A stretch of DNA of 64,000 bases from Marinobacter litoralis (GCF_016427555.1 NZ_JAELVS010000007.1:59781-123780); one strand, 5' to 3'. Positions 54,066-64,000 are shown, counted from the first letter of the stretch. Translations and numbers: made by a program. Notes: generated by a model from the letters alone, not told the origin.

Positions 54066-55591
54066 AGCGTAGGCGGTATCACGCTGAGTTCAGGGGGAAG
54101 GGCTGCCCTGAGATCTTGTCCGGCATTCGGCGAGGCCGACTCGGAATCCACGGCGTTTGCGATTTGATTGGTGTTGTCCAGCGTCGGGGGTTGCTCCGGC
54201 AGAGCAGGCTTTTCGCTGTCGAGCGCCGGAACCCTTGCCAGCACGTCGTAGTAACGGCGGATATTTTGGACGTAAGTGACCGGCTCGTGCCCTCGGGCAT
54301 AGCCGAAACGGGTCTTCGAATACCACTCTTTCTTGGCGAGCAGAGGCAGGAATTCTTTTACATCCAACCAGCGATCGGGGTTGCGGCCGGCAGATTCGGT
54401 CAGTCTTCGTGCATCCTCCAAGTGGCCGTAGCCTACGTTGTAGGAGGCCAGGGCGAACCAGGTGCGATCGGGTTCGGGGATGCGGTCCGGAATCCGGTCA
54501 TGCACCATGCTGAAATAGCGAGCGCCCCCTTTGATACTTTCTTCAGCATCGAGACGATTGTTGATGCCGATGTATTTGGCCGTCGTTCTGGTAAGCATCA
54601 TCAGCCCGCGAACCCCGGTGGGTGACACCGCGTTGGGTCGCCAGTGGGATTCCTGATAACCGATGGCAGCCAGCAGCCGCCAGTCCATGCCGATTTGTCT
54701 GGCGTGGCGTTCAAACAAGGCTTGATATCGAGGCAGTCGATTTTCCAGGTGGTGCATGAAGGTGCGAGCGCCCACGTAATTCAGCCGATCCAGATGCCCG
54801 TAAAAACGTTCTGCCAGTTGAGCTTTCGAGCCATCTTCGTTTGCCCGCTCCATAAACAGGCGGGCTGCATTGGCGAGCGTTTCATCTTGTTGCGGTGGGA
54901 ACAGCCAGACGAGTTCTTGTGGCTCGTTCAAAGCAAAGGCTTCTTTTACCATCGGGAAGAATACGTGGTTGAGGTCGAGTTCGTTCGAAGCGATAACGGC
55001 GTAAGGCAACTCACCTTTATTGACCTTTTCCAGCAATCCTTCGGCATCCAAGCCAGGATGTACGCGGGTTTCCGGCCTCAGGTCGCCGGCGGCGACATCG
55101 ATAACGTGTTCATGATTGCTGTCGGCTAGCAGATGTAAGGTCTGGCCAGACAAATCTGCAATCGAGTCGGGTGCCGGGTGATCCCGATGATAAACAACAA
55201 TGGACTGTGCATTAATGCCCGTCGGGACCGGGTGAAATTCCGCAGCGAAATCGGGTCGATTCACCAAACCCGCCAAACCGATATGGGCGTAGTTGCGCTT
55301 TAGTACGGAGAGGATTTCGGAATTGTCTTTCGCGACACGAACCCGCAGTTCAACGCCCAACTCATCGGCGAATCGACGGGCAAGTTCGTAGTCGTAGCCG
55401 GTAGCGCCACCCTCGTCTTCGTAATAGACAGATGGGGCAGTACGGGTAATTACGTGCAACACCCCTTCGTTCTTTACTTCTTGCAGTGTGCTGGGTTGAG
55501 TGCATCCGCCAGTGACCAGAAGAGTGGCCAGCGCCAGCGCGAATACAGCACGACTACCTTGAAACTTTTTGATGATCTGTGACAAATCCAT
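54062..55591 (-). CDS. mltF: Membrane-bound lytic murein transglycosylase F
   Basis: This 509-residue enzyme cleaves peptidoglycan glycan strands with formation of 1,6-anhydro ends. An N-terminal hydrophobic segment (AVFALALATLLVTGGC) could be a lipoprotein signal, though the lipobox is not perfect. Next is a periplasmic amino-acid-binding-like domain (VLHVITRTAPSVYYED, YDYELARRFADELGV). The catalytic SLT domain has the Glu in AIGYQESHWRPNAVSPTGVRGLMMLT, in two blocks, and the AYNVGYGHLEDA motif (here SYNVGYGH). I chose ATG 55591 with GGAG upstream. It converges with recX and diverges from purL. Confidence 0.94.
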   Translation of the reverse strand: MDLSQIIKKFQGSRAVFALALATLLVTGGCTQPSTLQEVKNEGVLHVITRTAPSVYYEDEGGATGYDYELARRFADELGVELRVRVAKDNSEILSVLKRNYAHIGLAGLVNRPDFAAEFHPVPTGINAQSIVVYHRDHPAPDSIADLSGQTLHLLADSNHEHVIDVAAGDLRPETRVHPGLDAEGLLEKVNKGELPYAVIASNELDLNHVFFPMVKEAFALNEPQELVWLFPPQQDETLANAARLFMERANEDGSKAQLAERFYGHLDRLNYVGARTFMHHLENRLPRYQALFERHARQIGMDWRLLAAIGYQESHWRPNAVSPTGVRGLMMLTRTTAKYIGINNRLDAEESIKGGARYFSMVHDRIPDRIPEPDRTWFALASYNVGYGHLEDARRLTESAGRNPDRWLDVKEFLPLLAKKEWYSKTRFGYARGHEPVTYVQNIRRYYDVLARVPALDSEKPALPEQPPTLDNTNQIANAVDSESASPNAGQDLRAALPPELSVIPPTL

Positions 55592-55859
55592 GCGCTCCGC
55601 AAAGCCCAATATTCAGGAAACTGCGTGACTTAAGCCACTTGCCTGTCGTTTGATGCCTCATGCATTCCTTGCATACATGTGATGATCTCGTCTTGCGCCC
55701 TCGCGGTCAATCAGCGCAGATACTCAATCCGTAAAACCGGTCCAATTATACACTGGCAAAAGGCACCAGCTTACCCTGTATCCTTGCGCCGGTTTCAAGT
55801 ATCATTGCCGCCTTTCAGAAAGACGTCCCCCGATTCTTCGCGCGATACAGGTTGATATC

Positions 55860-58800
55860 ATGCTTGAACTTCGCGGCGCGCCAGCGCTCTCGCCCTTTCG
55901 TTCCCGCAAATTGCATTCTCGCATTCAGGACATGGTTCCGGATGTGCAGCATGTTTATGCAGAGTTTATGCACTTTGTGGATCTAGATGACGACCTGTCC
56001 GATACCGAACAGGCGATTTTAGACCGGCTGCTTACCTATGGGCCCAGTGTTGAAGTAGAAACACAGGATGGCGTTTTATTCCTGGTGGTTCCACGCCCCG
56101 GCACTCTGTCTCCGTGGTCAAGCAAAGCGACCGATATCGCCCGTAATTGTGGCCTTCGGCAGATCCGCCGAATCGAGCGCGGTATTGCTTATTATATCCG
56201 GTCCGGCAAAAAGCTGGGGTTGGAGCAGCGCGAAAAAATCGCTGCACTTCTGCACGATCGCATGACCCAGAAAGTATTCCACGAGATGGGTGGGGCCGAG
56301 CTTCTGTTCAGCAATGAAGAACCTCGTCGTTTGGGGCGGGTGCCGGTTGTTTCCGGTGGCCGTGCCGCATTGGTTGAAGCCAATGCCCGCTTGGGACTGG
56401 CTCTGGCTGACGATGAGATAGATTACCTGGTTGAGTCCTTCATCAAGCTGGAACGTGATCCGACTGACGTTGAGCTGATGATGTTCGCACAGGCGAACTC
56501 AGAGCATTGCCGCCATAAGATTTTTAACGCCTCTTGGGATATCGACGGTGAAGCGCAGGAAAAATCCCTGTTCGCGATGATCAAAAACACCTACGAGATG
56601 AACAGCGAAGGTGTTCTGTCTGCTTATAAAGATAACGCATCGGTGATCGTGGGTAGTGAAGCCGGGCGCTTTTACCCGGCACCGGGTACCGGCGTGTACA
56701 GCTATAACCGCGAGCCTGTTCATATTCTGATGAAGGTGGAAACGCACAACCACCCGACAGCGATTGCTCCGTTTGCCGGTGCCGCGACCGGTTCCGGTGG
56801 TGAGATCCGCGACGAAGGCGCTACCGGCCGTGGTTCCAAGCCAAAAGCCGGTCTGTCAGGATTTACCGTATCTAACCTGAACATCCCGGGCGACGAACAG
56901 CCATGGGAGCTCGGTTACGGCAAACCCAGCCGCATTGCTTCGCCATTGGATATCATGATTGAAGGCCCGATCGGTGGCGCGGCATTCAATAACGAATTCG
57001 GTCGCCCGAACCTGACCGGGTATTTCCGTACCTTTGAGGAGAAAGTCGCGGGCGCGGCAGGCGAAGAAGTGCGCGGTTATCACAAGCCGATCATGATCGC
57101 AGGCGGTATGGGTAACATCCGTGAAGAGGATGTGGAGAAGGGCAATATCCCGGTCGGTGCCAAACTGATCGTTTTGGGCGGCCCGTCCATGCTGATCGGT
57201 CTGGGTGGTGGCGCAGCCTCTTCTATGGATTCCGGTTCCAGTAACGAAAACCTCGATTTCGCTTCTGTTCAGCGGGACAACCCCGAAATGGAGCGTCGTT
57301 GTCAGGAAGTGATTGACCGTTGCTGGCAGTTGGGTGAACAGAACCCCATTTGCTTTATCCACGACGTGGGTGCGGGCGGTTTGTCTAACGCCATGCCGGA
57401 ACTGGTCAAAGATGGTGGGCGCGGCGGTAAGTTCGAATTGCGGGATATCCCCAGCGATGAGCCTGGTATGTCGCCGCTGGAAATCTGGAGTAACGAATCA
57501 CAGGAACGTTACGTTCTTGCAGTCGCGCCGGAAGATCTCGAGCGTTTTGATGCCCTGTGTCGTCGGGAACGTTGCCCGTACGCCGTCATTGGCGAAGCGA
57601 CCGAAGAGCATCATCTTGAACTGGCGGATTCGTACTTCAACGACAAGCCGGTTGATCTGCCGATGGATGTGTTGTTCGGCAAGCCGCCGAGAATGCATCG
57701 GAGTGTGACGCGCGCGTCTTTCACCAAGCCGATCTTTGATTCTTCGAAAATCGACCTGCAAGACGCCATTCGCCGTGTACTTCGATTGCCGTCAGTCGGT
57801 TCCAAGAGCTTCCTGATCACCATTGGTGACCGCACGATCACAGGCTTGGTCGCCCGCGATCAAATGGTGGGTCCTTGGCAGGTGCCGGTGGCTGACGTGG
57901 CCGTAACTGCCGCGTCTTTCGACGTTCGTGCCGGTGAAGCTATGGCTATGGGCGAGCGCACACCGCTGGCGGTCATCGATGCGCCAGCATCTGGCCGTAT
58001 GGCAGTGGGTGAAGCCATTACCAACCTGGCAGCTGCGCCGATTGAGAAGCTTTCCAATATCCGGCTTTCCGCCAACTGGATGGCCGCGGCCGGGCATCCC
58101 GGTGAGGATGAAAACCTCTATGAAACCGTGAAAGCGGTGGGTATGGAGTTGTGTCCGGCATTGGGTATCACCATCCCGGTGGGTAAAGACTCTATGTCTA
58201 TGAAAACCACCTGGGAAGAAGAGAACGGTGAGCAGAAGAGCGTTACGTCGCCGCTGTCACTGATTGTGAGTGGCTTTGCTCCGGTCACTGACGTGGCTCG
58301 CACGTTGACCCCAGAGCTTCGTACCGATGCAGGTGAGACTGATCTGATTCTGATTGATCTGGCCGCCGGCCAGAATCGTCTTGGTGGCTCTGCGCTGGCT
58401 CAGGTATACAGCCAGGTAGGAGCAGTAGCTCCCGATCTGGATGACCCGGAAGACGTCAAAGCTTTCTTCGCGGTCATTCAGGGGCTGAATTCCGATGGCA
58501 AGCTGCTGGCCTATCACGATCGGTCCGATGGTGGCCTGTTTGTGACGTTGGCAGAAATGAGCTTCGCCGGCCGCACCGGTGTCAGCGTCAAGCTGGATGG
58601 TTTGGCAGAAGACAGCTCTCAGTTCGCTCGCGAGCTATTTAATGAAGAGCTGGGTGCTGTGGTTCAGGTTCGTCGTGAAGATACAGAGTTTGTGCTTCAG
58701 CAGTTCTCGGCTGCCGGCCTTGGCGATCATACCGGTGTCATCGGTACATTGAATGAGTCCGACCGCATCGAGCTGACGTTCGCTGGTGAGAGCGTTGTTG

Positions 58801-59765
58801 ATGAGGCACGCGTTGATCTCCAGCGTTTGTGGGCAGAAACCAGTTTCCAGATTCAATCCTTGCGCGACAACGCGGATTGCGCCAAAGAAGAGTTCGATAA
58901 CCTGCTGGATGCTGAAGATCCCGGCCTGAATGTTGATCTGACGTTTGATATCAACGAAGACATTGCTGCGCCGTTTATCAATTCGGGTGCTCGTCCAAAG
59001 GTAGCGGTTCTGCGGGAGCAGGGCGTTAATGGCCAGATTGAAATGGCGGCCGCCTTTGATCGTGCTGGCTTTGAAGCTGTTGATGTCCACATGAGCGACT
59101 TGTTGTCTGGCCGAATCTCACTAGAGAGCTTCCAGAGTTTGGTGGCGTGTGGTGGCTTCTCCTACGGCGACGTGTTGGGTGCGGGTGAAGGCTGGGCTAA
59201 GTCTATTCTGTTTAACGACCGTGTTCGTGACCAGTTTGCCAGCTTCTTCAACCGTGAGGACACTCTGGCGCTGGGCGTATGTAATGGTTGTCAGATGCTG
59301 TCCAACCTGCATGAACTTATTCCCGGTAGTGAAGGCTGGCCTCGTTTCGTACGAAACCAGTCTGAGCAATTTGAAGCACGCCTGGTGATGGTCGAAGTAG
59401 CACCGTCTCCATCTGCCTTCCTGGACGGCATGGCGGGATCGCGTATGCCGATTGCAGTTGCTCATGGTGAAGGTCGTATTGAGTTTGCAGCGGGTAATAC
59501 GGCGGATTCTCTGGTTGAGAATAAGCTGGCAGCACTGCGTTATGTGGACAATCGTGGTGAAGTAACCAGCCGCTACCCCTACAACCCGAATGGGTCTGAA
59601 GGTGGGATTACCGGCGTTACAAACCGCGATGGCCGCGTCACCATTATGATGCCTCACCCAGAGCGTGTGTTCCGTGCGGTGCAGCATTCGTGGCGGCCGG
59701 ATGGCTGGCAGGAAGATGGCCCATGGATTCGCATGTTCCGTAATGCGAGGCGCTGGCTGGGTTGA
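55860..59765 (+). CDS. purL: Phosphoribosylformylglycinamidine synthase, single-chain
   Basis: This 1301-residue enzyme makes FGAM from FGAR and glutamine in purine synthesis. It is the large single-chain form typical of gammaproteobacteria (E. coli, 1295). The FGAM synthase domains show [34 protein letters not shown] and [32 protein letters not shown] in adjoining blocks. The C-terminal glutamine amidotransferase domain has the nucleophilic Cys in [15 protein letters not shown] and a catalytic His/Glu pair near HPERVF. It is a single-gene unit closed by a strong terminator. Confidence 0.98.
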   Translation: MLELRGAPALSPFRSRKLHSRIQDMVPDVQHVYAEFMHFVDLDDDLSDTEQAILDRLLTYGPSVEVETQDGVLFLVVPRPGTLSPWSSKATDIARNCGLRQIRRIERGIAYYIRSGKKLGLEQREKIAALLHDRMTQKVFHEMGGAELLFSNEEPRRLGRVPVVSGGRAALVEANARLGLALADDEIDYLVESFIKLERDPTDVELMMFAQANSEHCRHKIFNASWDIDGEAQEKSLFAMIKNTYEMNSEGVLSAYKDNASVIVGSEAGRFYPAPGTGVYSYNREPVHILMKVETHNHPTAIAPFAGAATGSGGEIRDEGATGRGSKPKAGLSGFTVSNLNIPGDEQPWELGYGKPSRIASPLDIMIEGPIGGAAFNNEFGRPNLTGYFRTFEEKVAGAAGEEVRGYHKPIMIAGGMGNIREEDVEKGNIPVGAKLIVLGGPSMLIGLGGGAASSMDSGSSNENLDFASVQRDNPEMERRCQEVIDRCWQLGEQNPICFIHDVGAGGLSNAMPELVKDGGRGGKFELRDIPSDEPGMSPLEIWSNESQERYVLAVAPEDLERFDALCRRERCPYAVIGEATEEHHLELADSYFNDKPVDLPMDVLFGKPPRMHRSVTRASFTKPIFDSSKIDLQDAIRRVLRLPSVGSKSFLITIGDRTITGLVARDQMVGPWQVPVADVAVTAASFDVRAGEAMAMGERTPLAVIDAPASGRMAVGEAITNLAAAPIEKLSNIRLSANWMAAAGHPGEDENLYETVKAVGMELCPALGITIPVGKDSMSMKTTWEEENGEQKSVTSPLSLIVSGFAPVTDVARTLTPELRTDAGETDLILIDLAAGQNRLGGSALAQVYSQVGAVAPDLDDPEDVKAFFAVIQGLNSDGKLLAYHDRSDGGLFVTLAEMSFAGRTGVSVKLDGLAEDSSQFARELFNEELGAVVQVRREDTEFVLQQFSAAGLGDHTGVIGTLNESDRIELTFAGESVVDEARVDLQRLWAETSFQIQSLRDNADCAKEEFDNLLDAEDPGLNVDLTFDINEDIAAPFINSGARPKVAVLREQGVNGQIEMAAAFDRAGFEAVDVHMSDLLSGRISLESFQSLVACGGFSYGDVLGAGEGWAKSILFNDRVRDQFASFFNREDTLALGVCNGCQMLSNLHELIPGSEGWPRFVRNQSEQFEARLVMVEVAPSPSAFLDGMAGSRMPIAVAHGEGRIEFAAGNTADSLVENKLAALRYVDNRGEVTSRYPYNPNGSEGGITGVTNRDGRVTIMMPHPERVFRAVQHSWRPDGWQEDGPWIRMFRNARRWLG

Positions 59766-59790
59766 TGTAAGCCACTCCGGCTAGCGCAAA

Positions 59791-59845
59791 AGCCGGCCGG
59801 GCATTGCCTTTCCTTTTGGGAGGTAACGCCCGGTCGGCTTTTTTT
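59791..59845 (+). terminator. Rho-independent terminator of purL
   Basis: A 12-bp stem pairs AGCCGGCCGGGC with GCCCGGTCGGCT (one G-U pair) and is followed by a run of seven T residues. The loop is 31 nt. It lies about 25 nt after the purL stop. Confidence 0.85.
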
Positions 59846-60197
59846 GTGGTGCAAGTATTTGTCCGGTCAATAAATGTACGATTTTTCGGTCGTAATTGTG
59901 ATAAAACTGGTGGTCAAGGGCTTGACTCAGGTTTTTTATGCACATTTGCAGGGCTAAACTGGTGGAACTATGAACAAACAAAGGGATGTGCGTTCACTTT
60001 TTGAGCTTTTGCTGTAGCTTGTTGAATAAAAAGGATTTTATTTGATGGGCGAATTTCTCGTCAATTTGAGGTGAGGCCAGTATTCATAAGGGTTTAGAGT
60101 AGATTCCCTAATACTTTGCACAGAGTTATCCACAGAAATTGTGGGTAAGTTCGAAAAGTCTCGATTTGAGCAAAACTTGTACGATTAGAGGTGGCTA
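59846..60197. other. AT-rich intergenic region with paired DnaA-box-like sites
   Basis: No convincing gene lies in these 352 bases. The region is clearly more AT-rich than its surroundings. Two tiny open frames with start codons exist (59970, 15 codons; a 9-codon frame near 60044), but neither has strong support. The notable element is the inverted pair at 60126-60148. The promoter of the NIF3-like gene should also be here. Confidence 0.5.
60126..60148. promoter_or_regulatory. Inverted pair of DnaA-box-like sequences
   Basis: A perfect DnaA box TTATCCACA (60126-60134) is followed after 5 nt by TGTGGGTAA (60140-60148), whose complement TTACCCACA differs from it by one base. The pair lies about 50 nt upstream of the NIF3-like gene, in an AT-rich stretch. 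It may be a DnaA regulatory site or simply a small hairpin. Confidence 0.45.
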
Positions 60198-60509
60198 ATG
60201 TTTAAGGTTTGTTACTTTGTTCCCGAGAGTCATTTGGATATGACCAAGCAGGCACTCTTTGATGCCGGTGCGGGCAAAATCGGAGATTACGATCATTGTG
60301 CGTGGCAGTGTAAAGGGCGGGGACAGTTCCGGCCCTTGGCGGAAAGCGATCCTTATCTGGGACAGCGGGATAAATTGGAAGTGGTTACGGAGTTCAAAGT
60401 TGAGTTGGTTTGTGCTGAGGATAAGATACAGGGGGCCATCGAAGCACTGAAGCAGGCCCATCCGTATGAAGAGCCGGCTTATGAAGTGTTCCGGCTCGAA
60501 GTGTTTTGA
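60198..60509 (+). CDS. NIF3/YqfO-like small protein
   Basis: This 103-residue protein matches the YqfO-type domain found inserted in or attached to NIF3-family proteins, with a PII/CutA-like ferredoxin fold. Features are VCYFVPESHLDMTKQALFDAG, then IGDYDHCAWQCKGRGQFRPL, and the C-terminal AHPYEEPAYEVFRL. It stands alone rather than inside a NIF3 protein. Its role is unknown; the fold often binds metals or nucleotides. Its 3' end overlaps the convergent NUDIX gene by 31 nt. Confidence 0.85.
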   Translation: MFKVCYFVPESHLDMTKQALFDAGAGKIGDYDHCAWQCKGRGQFRPLAESDPYLGQRDKLEVVTEFKVELVCAEDKIQGAIEALKQAHPYEEPAYEVFRLEVF

Positions 60510-61057
60510 TCGAGGCGTTTTGCGCTTGGTGGACGGATATCGGTCACATGCAGACCGTAGTTGCCTGAAGGCATCTCAGAGAGAAAATATTCCAGTGTGC
60601 GTTTAACAGTCGGGAAGGAAATTTCGTCCCACGGGATTTCGTCAGCAGCGAAGAGTCGCGACTCCAGGGATTCTTCGCCAGCACCAAAACTTCCGTTGAC
60701 CAGTGTTGCGCGGTAAAACATATGCACTTGGTTGATGTGAGGTACATCGATAATTGAGAACAAGCCATCGATGGTTACTTCGGCCAGAGCCTCTTCCAAC
60801 GTTTCGCGAGCTGCCGCTTCAATGGTTGTTTCCGCGTTTTCCATAAATCCGGCAGGCAGTGTCCAGTAGCCGTAGCGGGGTTCGATCGCTCGCCGACACA
60901 GCAAAATTTTTCCGTCCCATACAGGCACTGTACCCGCAATGATTCTCGGGTTCTGGTAATGAATGGTCTCGCAGCTAACACACACATAGCGGTATCGGTT
61001 GTCGCCCGCTGGTATTTTTTGTTCCACCTGTTGGCCGCATGTGCTGCAATACTTCAT
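60479..61057 (-). CDS. NUDIX hydrolase with N-terminal zinc ribbon
   Basis: This 192-residue NUDIX enzyme has an N-terminal zinc ribbon (CSTC...CVSC, about residues 4-31) and the NUDIX box GFMENAETTIEAAARETLEEALAEV, matching GX5EX7REUXEEXGU except Ala for the final Gly. A zinc ribbon before the NUDIX box recalls NADH pyrophosphatase (NudC), but the usual NudC motif after the box is not clear, so the substrate is open. I chose ATG 61057 with GGGGAAA upstream. It converges with and overlaps the NIF3-like gene and diverges from the CoA pyrophosphatase gene. Confidence 0.88.
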   Translation of the reverse strand: MKYCSTCGQQVEQKIPAGDNRYRYVCVSCETIHYQNPRIIAGTVPVWDGKILLCRRAIEPRYGYWTLPAGFMENAETTIEAAARETLEEALAEVTIDGLFSIIDVPHINQVHMFYRATLVNGSFGAGEESLESRLFAADEIPWDEISFPTVKRTLEYFLSEMPSGNYGLHVTDIRPPSAKRLDQNTSSRNTS

Positions 61058-61152
61058 CGTTTTCCCCGTATACTGAGAGTTCAATAGTAGCCAGTTTAAC
61101 GATCGCGGCTGCTTGTGTCTCATTCAATGTGGCTATCTGATTGGAGAGCGGA

Positions 61153-61734
61153 GTGCAGGGTCTGTTGCAGGAAAAGCTGTTAAATTATGCGCCTAGGCAA
61201 TTGGCGTTGGATTACCCCGAGGCGGGAATACTGGTTCCGATTACTGATAATATCGCCAATCCCGAAATGATTTTCACCCTGCGCTCTGCAAATCTAAAAA
61301 CTCATCGAGGCCAGGTGGCCTATCCGGGCGGCAAGCGTGACCCGGAAGATTCCTCACTCGCTGCGACGGCCTTGCGGGAAACGCATGAGGAAATCGGACT
61401 GCCGCCGGATCAGGTAGATGTGATCGCTCCCCTCAGCCAGGTGGTTTCCCTGCACCGAATTCTTGTAACACCTTATGTAGGTGTTGTTCCTGAAGAATAT
61501 TCGTATGAGCCTAATCCCGATGAAATAGAGAGTGTTTTTCGGGTGCCCATCGAGTTCTTTCTGGAAGACAAACGGGAGCGCACCGATGCTCTCGGATTCC
61601 AGAACAGCACCTTGTATGTACCGTGTTATCGGTGGGAGCGTTTCCAAATCTGGGGGCTGTCCGCGATCGTGTTGGTCGATTTCCTGAATACCGTTTACGA
61701 TGCCGGGATCGATATTCTTGAGCCGCCACGTTGA
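61153..61734 (+). CDS. CoA pyrophosphatase, NUDIX family (NudL type)
   Basis: This 193-residue NUDIX hydrolase resembles NudL/YeaB, which cleave CoA and related dinucleotides. The extended NUDIX region [36 protein letters not shown], seen in consecutive blocks, carries the CoA-type GGQ/RGQV signature upstream of the box. I chose GTG 61153 with GGAG six bases before it; a TTG at 61141 lies upstream of that site. It starts a plus-strand series with the carbonic anhydrase, DUF1289 and purT genes. Confidence 0.9.
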   Translation: MQGLLQEKLLNYAPRQLALDYPEAGILVPITDNIANPEMIFTLRSANLKTHRGQVAYPGGKRDPEDSSLAATALRETHEEIGLPPDQVDVIAPLSQVVSLHRILVTPYVGVVPEEYSYEPNPDEIESVFRVPIEFFLEDKRERTDALGFQNSTLYVPCYRWERFQIWGLSAIVLVDFLNTVYDAGIDILEPPR

Positions 61735-61751
61735 ATCCATGGGAGGAAGTG

Positions 61752-62279
61752 ATGTTTTACAGTCTTGAAGAGCGCACACCGGAGTTCTGCGGGGGTGAAC
61801 AGTTTGTCGCGGACAACGCTACGGTGATTGGCAGCGTTAAATTGATGGAAAAATCCAGTGTTTGGTTCAATGTGGTTATACGGGGGGACAATGAATTGAT
61901 CACCATCGGCCCGGAGACCAATGTACAAGACGGATCTGTTCTGCATACTGATCCAGGTATACCTCTCACGCTCGGTCGCGGGGTGACGGTTGGTCATAAG
62001 GCGATGCTGCACGGCTGCGAAGTGGGCGATTATTCCCTGATCGGCATCAATGCGGTGGTTTTGAATGGTGCCAAGATTGGCAAGCATTGCCTGATCGGCG
62101 CAAACACCTTGATACCAGAGGGTATGGAGATTCCAGATGGCTCGATGGTGGTGGGCTCGCCGGGTAAGATTCGCCGGGAGCTGACCGACAATCAGAAAAA
62201 GATGCTGGAAATCGGTGCGCTTCATTATGTGCACAACGCTCAGCGTTATAAGCAAAAGCTGCAAGAGGTTGAACTATAG
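61752..62279 (+). CDS. Gamma-carbonic anhydrase family protein (YrdA type)
   Basis: This 175-residue left-handed beta-helix protein has hexapeptide repeats (for example [55 protein letters not shown]). Conserved His residues at [16 protein letters not shown] correspond to the zinc ligands of gamma-carbonic anhydrases. Many YrdA-type members have weak or unknown catalytic activity. A GGAGGAAG precedes the ATG. It is 17 nt after the CoA pyrophosphatase gene and overlaps the DUF1289 start by one base. Confidence 0.92.
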   Translation: MFYSLEERTPEFCGGEQFVADNATVIGSVKLMEKSSVWFNVVIRGDNELITIGPETNVQDGSVLHTDPGIPLTLGRGVTVGHKAMLHGCEVGDYSLIGINAVVLNGAKIGKHCLIGANTLIPEGMEIPDGSMVVGSPGKIRRELTDNQKKMLEIGALHYVHNAQRYKQKLQEVEL

Positions 62280-62464
62280 TGGTGAAAGTCCGCGATAAAG
62301 TGCGGTCACCTTGCGTGTCTGTGTGCGCACTGAATGACGATGACATCTGTATTGGCTGTCAGCGAACCGGCGATGAAATCCTGCGCTGGAGTTCCATGAC
62401 CGATGACGAGCGGCGGGAAGTACTAAAAAGCGTTGCTGAGCGTGAAGAGAAATTTCAAATCTAA
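62279..62464 (+). CDS. DUF1289 small cysteine-containing protein
   Basis: This 61-residue protein has the DUF1289 pattern SPCVSVCALNDDDICIGCQRTGDEILRW, seen in two halves, with four Cys that probably bind a metal, and the following SMTDDERREVL. Its GTG overlaps the stop of the preceding gene; a second GTG follows at once. Function is unknown. It lies 20 nt upstream of purT. Confidence 0.85.
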   Translation: MVKVRDKVRSPCVSVCALNDDDICIGCQRTGDEILRWSSMTDDERREVLKSVAEREEKFQI

Positions 62465-62484
62465 AGAACAGGAAATAGACGGGA

Positions 62485-63684
62485 ATGACTGAAACCGGCA
62501 ATGTCGTGCGTATCGGCACCCCATTAACTCCGAATGCTACGCGCGTACTGTTTTGTGGGTCAGGAGAGTTGGGTAAAGAGGTTGTTATTGAGCTGCAGCG
62601 GTTTGGCGTGGAAGTAATTGCCATCGATCGGTATGCCAACGCGCCGGCCATGCAGGTGGCGCATCGTAGCCATGTCGTGGATATGCTGGATGGAGCGGCG
62701 CTAAGACAAGTTGTAGAGCTGGAAAAGCCTGACCTGATCGTGCCCGAGATTGAAGCGATTGCAACTGCAGAGCTGGTTAAGCTAGAGGGTGAGGGGTATC
62801 GGGTGGTGCCGACGGCGCGCGCCGTGCACCTGACGATGAATCGAGAGGGTATTCGCCGTTTGGCCGCAGAGGAGTTAAAAGTTCCAACGTCACCTTACCG
62901 GTTTGCAGGAACTCGCGAGGAATATTTGGCGGCAGTCAAAGAAATGGGCCTACCCCTGGTCGTGAAGCCCGTAATGAGTTCGTCCGGTAAAGGACAAAGT
63001 ACCGTTAAAGCTGAAAGCGATATTGAGCCAGCGTGGGAGTACGCTCAAAGTGGCGGTAGAGCGGGTCGTGGTCGTGTGATCGTAGAGGGATTTGTTGATT
63101 TCGATTACGAAATCACCTTGTTGACGGTTAAGCATCGCAACGGCATATCGTTTTGCGATCCTATTGGTCACTTGCAGGAAGATGGAGATTACCGGGAATC
63201 CTGGCAGCCCCATCCAATGTCGCCAAAGGCGCTCGAGCGTTCCACGGAAATAGCACGGTCGGTGGTGAGTGACCTCGGCGGGTACGGTATTTATGGTGTC
63301 GAGTTGTTCGTTAAAGGTGACGAAGTCTGGTTTTCCGAGGTATCACCTCGACCGCATGATACTGGACTGGTGACACTGATGTCCCAGGACCTATCGGAGT
63401 TTGCCCTGCATGCAAGGGCGATCCTCGGACTACCTATTCCTGCAATTCGGCAGAAAGGGCCAACGGCATCTGCGGTCATTCTTCCTGAGGGTGACTCGGA
63501 TTCAGTGTCCTACAGTGGGCTGGGTGACGCGTTATCGGAACCGGATACGCAGGTACGACTGTTTGGTAAGCCTGAGCTTAAAGGAAGGAGGCGAATGGGT
63601 GTGGCGCTGGCACACGGTTCTACTTTAGATGATGCCAGGGCAAGAGCGGTGGATGTAGCGAGTAAGGTTAAAGTAGAGGTTTAG
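62485..63684 (+). CDS. purT: Formate-dependent phosphoribosylglycinamide formyltransferase
   Basis: This 399-residue ATP-grasp enzyme makes formyl-GAR from GAR, formate and ATP, a folate-independent alternative to PurN. It is recognised by [42 protein letters not shown] (adjacent blocks), the ATP-grasp [24 protein letters not shown] and [10 protein letters not shown], and the C-terminal [14 protein letters not shown]. Length matches E. coli PurT (392). It is the last gene before the stable-RNA-type promoter array. Confidence 0.97.
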   Translation: MTETGNVVRIGTPLTPNATRVLFCGSGELGKEVVIELQRFGVEVIAIDRYANAPAMQVAHRSHVVDMLDGAALRQVVELEKPDLIVPEIEAIATAELVKLEGEGYRVVPTARAVHLTMNREGIRRLAAEELKVPTSPYRFAGTREEYLAAVKEMGLPLVVKPVMSSSGKGQSTVKAESDIEPAWEYAQSGGRAGRGRVIVEGFVDFDYEITLLTVKHRNGISFCDPIGHLQEDGDYRESWQPHPMSPKALERSTEIARSVVSDLGGYGIYGVELFVKGDEVWFSEVSPRPHDTGLVTLMSQDLSEFALHARAILGLPIPAIRQKGPTASAVILPEGDSDSVSYSGLGDALSEPDTQVRLFGKPELKGRRRMGVALAHGSTLDDARARAVDVASKVKVEV

Positions 63685-63749
63685 CTCCTGGTACCGAGGG
63701 CGCAAAGGTGGGTGATTTGAAGAAATTTAAGAAAGTTTCAGATCACCCG

Positions 63750-63777
63750 TTGACACCCTCAGGGATGTCTGTAGAAT
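63750..63777 (+). promoter_or_regulatory. Strong promoter, stable-RNA type (copy 1)
   Basis: A consensus -35 TTGACA (63750-63755) and a -10 TAGAAT (63772-63777) are separated by 16 nt. The following discriminator is GC-rich (GCGC), typical of growth-rate-controlled promoters. No coding start follows before the next promoter. Confidence 0.75.
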
Positions 63778-63881
63778 GCGCATCTCGCTTGAGGGGCTAG
63801 CCACTAAACACGGTCAGCAACGAAGCGGTAACTGCTTGAAAGTATTGAAGAAAGTGTTTTAAAGATTCTTCGAAAAAGCGG

Positions 63882-63909
63882 TTGACAAGGTGGCGGTTCA
63901 GTGTAGAAT
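63882..63909 (+). promoter_or_regulatory. Strong promoter, stable-RNA type (copy 2)
   Basis: TTGACA (63882-63887) and TAGAAT (63904-63909) with a 16-nt spacer lie 132 bp after copy 1. The discriminator GCGCCCC is strongly GC-rich. The 35 bases upstream are AT-rich, like an UP element. Confidence 0.78.
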
Positions 63910-63951
63910 GCGCCCCACGATTTAGTAGTAACGCCGGTGAGTTTTTCGGCC

Positions 63952-63969
63952 GTTTTCGAAGACGAAAAC
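63952..63969 (+). other. Perfect leader hairpin between tandem promoters
   Basis: GTTTTCG and CGAAAAC form a perfect 7-bp stem with a 4-nt AAGA loop about 35 nt after the predicted start of promoter copy 2. No T-run follows. Confidence 0.5.
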
Positions 63970-63987
63970 AGCAGTTAAAATTAACGG

Positions 63988-64000
63988 TTGACAAGGTGGT
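63988..64000 (+). promoter_or_regulatory. Third tandem -35 box, cut by the window edge
   Basis: The element GGTTGACAAGGTGG at the end of the window repeats the start of copy 2 (TTGACA 63988-63993). Its -10 would lie just outside the window. An AT palindrome GTTAAAATTAAC sits just upstream. Confidence 0.5.

Noticed and set aside
59970..60073. Two tiny open frames (15 and 9 codons) in the gap after purL as leader peptides
   Set aside because: Neither has a strong ribosome site combined with an attenuator-like structure.
60126..60148. The DnaA-box pair as a replication origin
   Set aside because: Only two boxes are present and no replication-origin genes lie nearby.

Overview
The window is about 64 kb of ordinary-looking chromosome from a marine gammaproteobacterium, almost certainly a Marinobacter. 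The strongest pointer is a 661-residue two-domain fatty acyl reductase (28355-30340) of the type used by Marinobacter for wax-ester synthesis. Pseudomonas-like gene orders support the same placement: motY/pyrC/rnt, mtnA/mtaD/ubiG/mupP/yciK, and a partial astD at the left edge. I see no insertion sequence, integrase, CRISPR array or phage gene.

Left part (1-10.9 kb): the end of astD, an Fn3 lipoprotein, a three-gene signalling cassette (response regulator, LysM/FecR/Fn3 envelope protein, PAS histidine kinase), topoisomerase III, bolA-yciO, an unrecognised 220-residue protein and a YcbL-type metallo-hydrolase.

10.9-17.7 kb holds the most unusual locus. Five genes on the plus strand all overlap by 8-14 nt: a Toprim-type nuclease (JetD/MksG-like), an SMC ATPase (JetC/MksB-like), a kleisin (JetA/MksF-like), a winged-helix partner (JetB/MksE-like), and an unrecognised membrane protein. 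The first four match the parts list of Wadjet/MksBEFG plasmid-defence condensins, but with the nuclease first. The fifth gene is a candidate for an undescribed component.

17.8-24.5 kb is a catabolic cluster on the minus strand: TRAP transporter (DctP, DctQ, DctM), asparaginase-family amidohydrolase, decarboxylating malate/tartrate dehydrogenase, FadR-type regulator and ureidoglycolate lyase. A nested dyad resembling a FadR-type operator lies upstream of dctP. A tRNA-Arg(CCU) and a pitrilysin-type protease follow.

28-47 kb carries the acyl reductase with an elaborate upstream region, then pyrC-rnt, motY, a deacetylase, a GNAT-fused protein acyltransferase, rdgC and a housekeeping cluster (mtaD, ubiG, mupP, yciK, glutaredoxin, yaaA) opposite mtnA, and prc with an HTH gene. 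47-64 kb carries a beta-oxidation pair, a DUF349 protein, recX, mltF, purL, two NUDIX genes, a gamma-carbonic anhydrase, a DUF1289 protein and purT. The right edge shows two complete tandem strong promoters and a third -35 box, of the type that drive rRNA or tRNA operons, so a stable-RNA operon probably begins just outside the window.
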